Made by a program: the position numbers and the translations under genes. From positions 1 to 28,239 of the forward strand of contig DFJP01000067.1 in assembly GCA_002373085.1 (NCBI GenBank): DNA of 28,239 nucleotides. Direction: 5' to 3'. Below, one piece after another: positions 25,383 to 28,239 of the stretch (positions are counted from its first letter, which is position 1; each line of letters opens with the position of its first letter). This DNA is from Caryophanales bacterium UBA3668 (GTDB taxonomy: Bacteria > Bacillota_I > Bacilli_A > RFN20 > CAG-826). Below the pieces are notes generated by a model that saw only the letters and a list, made by a program, of their open reading frames with translations, did not search any database and was not told where the DNA came from.

Positions 25383-26969
25383 ATGGCAGAAAAATTTGAA
25401 AGAAGATTATTAAATCCATTTTTCTTATTTTGTCAGAGAATGTTCTGCCTTATTGTTTTAAATATTGTTTTTATTCTTATCAGCGCTTTATCAGCGTTGG
25501 TGTTATTCTTCCCTGGGTTAATCGCTCTTCATAAAGTTGCTCACTCTATGGTTCATGATGAAGATGATCACCCATATAAAGATTTCTTTATATCAATCAA
25601 AGAGCAGTGGTCCTTCTCTTGGAGAATGGAAATACTTGGAATGGTATTTATCGCTGTTATTGCTGCTATTTACTACTTTGATTGGATTTATAAAGAACAA
25701 GTTAATTACGACATTATTGTTTGGGTATCATTTATCTTCACAAGTGTTGTTGTCTTAGTGGCTGTTGCTATATTCATCAGTTTGATGGTTTATAACAACT
25801 ACATTAAAAATGATACGTTTATGATGATGATCAGAAAAAGCGCTTTAGTTGCTTTAAAGAAGGCGCATCTCTCACTTATATCTGTTGCCTTATTAGCAGC
25901 GTTTGGAGTTGTTTGTTACTTAGTACCTTACATCATTCCGTTCATCAGTTTCTCACTATATATCCTCATCGTTGAGCTTATCTATCGAAGAGCGTATCAA
26001 AAGATTGCTCAAGAAGAAGCTGAGAGAGAAGTGATGATTGAAAATCTATTCTTACCAGTTATGGTAGAAAAGGAGAAGAAAATTATGAAAAATGCATTAG
26101 TTGTTGGATCAATGAACATGGATTATTCCATTTATTGTGATCATTTCCCTTTACCAGGGGAAACAATGTACGGAAATAACCGATTAGTTCAACCAGGTGG
26201 TAAAGGCGCTAACCAAACCGCGGCGATTGCTAAATCATCTTTAGTGAATGTTTCATTTTTATCTTCTCGTGGAAATGATAGAGATGGAAAAGAAATTGAA
26301 GAGATTTTAAAAGACCTAAAAATTAACACTGTCTTTAAAATTTGTGAAGAAGCTTCCACTGGTAACGCAACCATTGTTATTGACGGAAAAGGTGAAAACA
26401 AAATCATTATCGTGGCAGGGGCAAATGGCCTACTTAAGCCTGAAGATGTGACTGATGAACTCATTAAGAAAAATGACCTTGTTGTTCTTCAAAATGAGAT
26501 TCCAAATGAGACTAATGAATGTGTCATTAATAAGTGCCAAAAGTTTGATAAAGTGATTGTTTATAATCCTGCTCCATATCGTGAGATAAATGAAAAAATT
26601 CTATCAAAAATCGACTATTTTATCGTAAATGAAGTAGAATTAGCACAATATTCTAAAGAAGAGACAGTTGAAAAAGGCATTGAAAAGATTATGAGTTTAG
26701 GTGTCAAAAACTTAATTGTAACTTTAGGAAAAGAAGGAAGCATTTTAGTTAATAAAAACGAAAGAATTAAAGTCGATGCACATAAAGTAAAAGCAGTGGA
26801 CACTGTTGCTGCTGGAGATACTTATGTTGGATATTTTGTTGCTTCCTTAATGAGTGGAATGAATCATAAAGAAGCGATGGAAAAAGCATCTATTGCCAGT
26901 GCCTTAACTGTTACTAAAAAAGGTAGCATTGTTTCTATTCCATTTGGAAATGAGGTCTTTAAGAAATGA
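25383..26969 (+). CDS. DUF624 (YesL-like) membrane domain fused in frame to ribokinase-like PfkB domain
   Basis: This 528-residue open frame has two parts. Residues 1 to about 215 form a DUF624/YesL-like membrane protein with several hydrophobic helices; such proteins accompany LplB/YtcP importers, with unknown function. Residues 235-528 are a complete PfkB-family sugar kinase, closest in motif to ribokinase: NALVVGSMNMDYSI, substrate loop GGKGANQT (272-279) and catalytic DTVAAGDTYVGYF near 472-484. Ribokinase makes ribose 5-phosphate. No Shine-Dalgarno precedes ATG 25383, 5 bases after the upstream stop. An excellent internal site precedes ATG 26085 in the same frame, so the kinase may also be made alone as 294 residues. 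A sequencing or assembly loss of a stop cannot be excluded. Confidence 0.85.
   Translation: MAEKFERRLLNPFFLFCQRMFCLIVLNIVFILISALSALVLFFPGLIALHKVAHSMVHDEDDHPYKDFFISIKEQWSFSWRMEILGMVFIAVIAAIYYFDWIYKEQVNYDIIVWVSFIFTSVVVLVAVAIFISLMVYNNYIKNDTFMMMIRKSALVALKKAHLSLISVALLAAFGVVCYLVPYIIPFISFSLYILIVELIYRRAYQKIAQEEAEREVMIENLFLPVMVEKEKKIMKNALVVGSMNMDYSIYCDHFPLPGETMYGNNRLVQPGGKGANQTAAIAKSSLVNVSFLSSRGNDRDGKEIEEILKDLKINTVFKICEEASTGNATIVIDGKGENKIIIVAGANGLLKPEDVTDELIKKNDLVVLQNEIPNETNECVINKCQKFDKVIVYNPAPYREINEKILSKIDYFIVNEVELAQYSKEETVEKGIEKIMSLGVKNLIVTLGKEGSILVNKNERIKVDAHKVKAVDTVAAGDTYVGYFVASLMSGMNHKEAMEKASIASALTVTKKGSIVSIPFGNEVFKK
26072..26087 (+). promoter_or_regulatory. Internal ribosome-binding site and start for the kinase domain
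   Basis: GGAG (26072-26075, within AAAAGGAG) lies 9 bases before an in-frame ATG (26085-26087) exactly where a free-standing ribokinase would start. This site is stronger than the one for the full-length frame, so independent kinase translation is likely (inference). Confidence 0.65.
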
Positions 26970-28168
26970 TGAAGAAGGCTGGAGTATTGCTTGTTAGTGT
27001 TTTATTATCTCTTTGTGGATGTAACTCCAATAGTGATAATTCTATGAAAGACTATAAGCAATACGGAGATGTAATTAATGATTTCATTCCAGAGATTGGA
27101 CAAACCAAACTCCTATTTAAACATTCTTTAGAAGAAACAGTCGGGGACGATGGTGAAGATTATTTCTATAATTATTGCCCATCTTTAAAAGTTGAAAACG
27201 ATGAGATGAATGTCTTTTATTGCACGAACGCAGAATGGGGCAATGTCACAGATTATATCGGACATAGAAACGGAAAGATTGCAGGTGGCACTCTTAAGTT
27301 TAAAGACGAAGAATTAGTTTTATCCCCAACAGAAGATACATGGGATCAAAGACACGTATGTGACCCAACTGTTATAAAAGGCGAATTCAAATATAATAAC
27401 GAGACTTATGAATACTTAATGGCGTATTTAGGATGTATTCCAAGCGATTGTACATTAAACGAAACAGGTATCGCTGTTAGCCATTCTTATGGTGGTCCTT
27501 GGATTAAATGTAATGGCAATAAAGAAGGTACAGACACTCCAATTAACCCTCTTGTTCCTTGGAGCGACTTTGACTGCGCTACTAATTCTTGGGGAACAGG
27601 TCAACCATCTTTATTAAGTGTTGATAAAAAAGGAAGAGTCCTTCTATTAACAACAGTAGGATGTAAAACTGGCTCATTTATGGATGTTAGGGAATATGAT
27701 TTATCTGACATCAATAACTATCGATTAATTAGACAATCCAAAGTATTCACTGATGGAATTGTTGGAAATAACAAAAGAGTTAATAACGGAGACTATTGCT
27801 ACGATGAGAACACTAAGAAGTTTTATATGGCAAAAGGTCGTTCTCCATTTGGCGGAGATGGATTAACTCCTAACTTCATCGCCGATACAGCGGACTTATA
27901 TTATGTTGATGCATCAAGCTATGAAAACCCATTTGATATCTTTTTTGATAAAGATAGAACAAGTGGATGGCATCTAGTTGGTTCGGTTGACCAAAGCGTC
28001 TCTGGATACCCAAGAAATCATAACGTCGGACTAGTTACTGATGAGTTTGGAAGGATGTATAAAAACGATAGAATTTGCTTAGCGTTTACATCTTCTCAAT
28101 ATGGCTCAGTAGCAGCGATGACATATTTAAAAACATATCGTATTTTTGTTACAACATTTGCAATATAA
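26966..28168 (+). CDS. Lipoprotein with GH43-like five-bladed propeller
   Basis: This 400-residue surface lipoprotein has lipobox LCGC with Cys at residue 19. The blades read YNYCPSLKVENDEMNVFYCT (C71), HVCDPTVIKGEF (D133), GTGQPSLLSVDKKG, NNGDYCYD and RNHNVGLVTDEFG, collinear with the protein at 24187. Both also share GNVTDYIG, LGCIPSDCTLNETGIAVS-like text and GPWIKC. Four or five cysteines are conserved between the two, unusual for an exported Bacillota protein, and could form disulfides or a metal site. As in its paralogue, the blade I Asp is replaced by Cys, so hydrolase activity is not assured. It starts on an ATGA overlap with the kinase stop and is the last gene of the operon. Confidence 0.75.
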   Translation: MMKKAGVLLVSVLLSLCGCNSNSDNSMKDYKQYGDVINDFIPEIGQTKLLFKHSLEETVGDDGEDYFYNYCPSLKVENDEMNVFYCTNAEWGNVTDYIGHRNGKIAGGTLKFKDEELVLSPTEDTWDQRHVCDPTVIKGEFKYNNETYEYLMAYLGCIPSDCTLNETGIAVSHSYGGPWIKCNGNKEGTDTPINPLVPWSDFDCATNSWGTGQPSLLSVDKKGRVLLLTTVGCKTGSFMDVREYDLSDINNYRLIRQSKVFTDGIVGNNKRVNNGDYCYDENTKKFYMAKGRSPFGGDGLTPNFIADTADLYYVDASSYENPFDIFFDKDRTSGWHLVGSVDQSVSGYPRNHNVGLVTDEFGRMYKNDRICLAFTSSQYGSVAAMTYLKTYRIFVTTFAI

Positions 28169-28183
28169 AAGATTAATAAAACA

Positions 28184-28213
28184 AAAAAGAACAGCGGATT
28201 TGCTGTTCTTTTT
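28184..28213 (+). terminator. Terminator of the carbohydrate/riboside operon
   Basis: A perfect 12-bp stem pairs AAAAAGAACAGC (28184-28195) with GCTGTTCTTTTT (28202-28213) around a 6-base loop. The A-rich 5' arm could make it work in both directions. The remaining 26 bases of the window hold nothing I can identify. Confidence 0.9.
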
Positions 28214-28239
28214 GCTTGTCTGAGCCATCGTGCGAACGA

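Noticed and set aside
1..28239. Mycoplasma-type genetic code (TGA as Trp), considered because of the Mollicutes-like content
   Set aside because: TGA ends several genes at the expected place, including ATGA start-stop overlaps, and Trp is encoded by TGG.
1..28239. Mobile elements, CRISPR arrays, tRNA or rRNA genes
   Set aside because: No transposase-like gene, no regularly spaced repeats and no recognisable tRNA or rRNA sequence on either strand.

Overview
The window is about 28 kb of AT-rich DNA from a low-GC Bacillota, most likely an uncultured gut Bacilli or Mollicutes relative (inference; there is no rRNA or marker gene here). Shine-Dalgarno sites are of the GGAGG type and almost all genes are on the + strand. 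TGA is used as a real stop (for example 5286-5288 and 14869-14871), so the mycoplasma code does not apply. I saw no tRNA, rRNA, insertion sequence or CRISPR array.

Region 1 (1-5338) is a nucleoside uptake operon. A guanine-type purine riboswitch, cut by the window edge, and its terminator lead into a BMP-family nucleoside-binding lipoprotein, a two-domain ABC ATPase and two permeases (BmpA/NupABC, or NupNOPQ, type). A strong hairpin separates the lipoprotein from the ATPase, and the operon ends in a terminator at 5302-5338.

Region 2 (5340-9377) is a nucleobase salvage operon. A structured leader of unrecognised type with an attenuator-like terminator precedes uracil permease, upp, prs and hpt: base import, PRPP supply and base-to-nucleotide conversion. 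It ends in a terminator at 9349-9377.

Region 3 (9457-28213) is a surface carbohydrate or riboside utilisation locus. Two promoters, each with a matching LacI-type palindromic operator, drive (a) two secreted, membrane-anchored proteins and (b) an eleven-gene run: MsmX-type ATPase with an extra C-terminal TOBE-like domain, LacI-family regulator, two LplB/YtcP-type permeases, a large binding lipoprotein, a nucleoside hydrolase, an 855-residue secreted multi-module protein, three lipoproteins with a GH43-like five-bladed propeller, and a DUF624-ribokinase fusion. A strong terminator at 28184-28213 closes it.

The three regions fit one theme. Nucleosides or ribosides are captured outside, imported, split by the nucleoside hydrolase, the ribose is phosphorylated by the ribokinase-like domain, and ribose 5-phosphate and free base could feed prs, upp and hpt. 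The enzyme families are well supported; the substrate and the link between the operons are inference.
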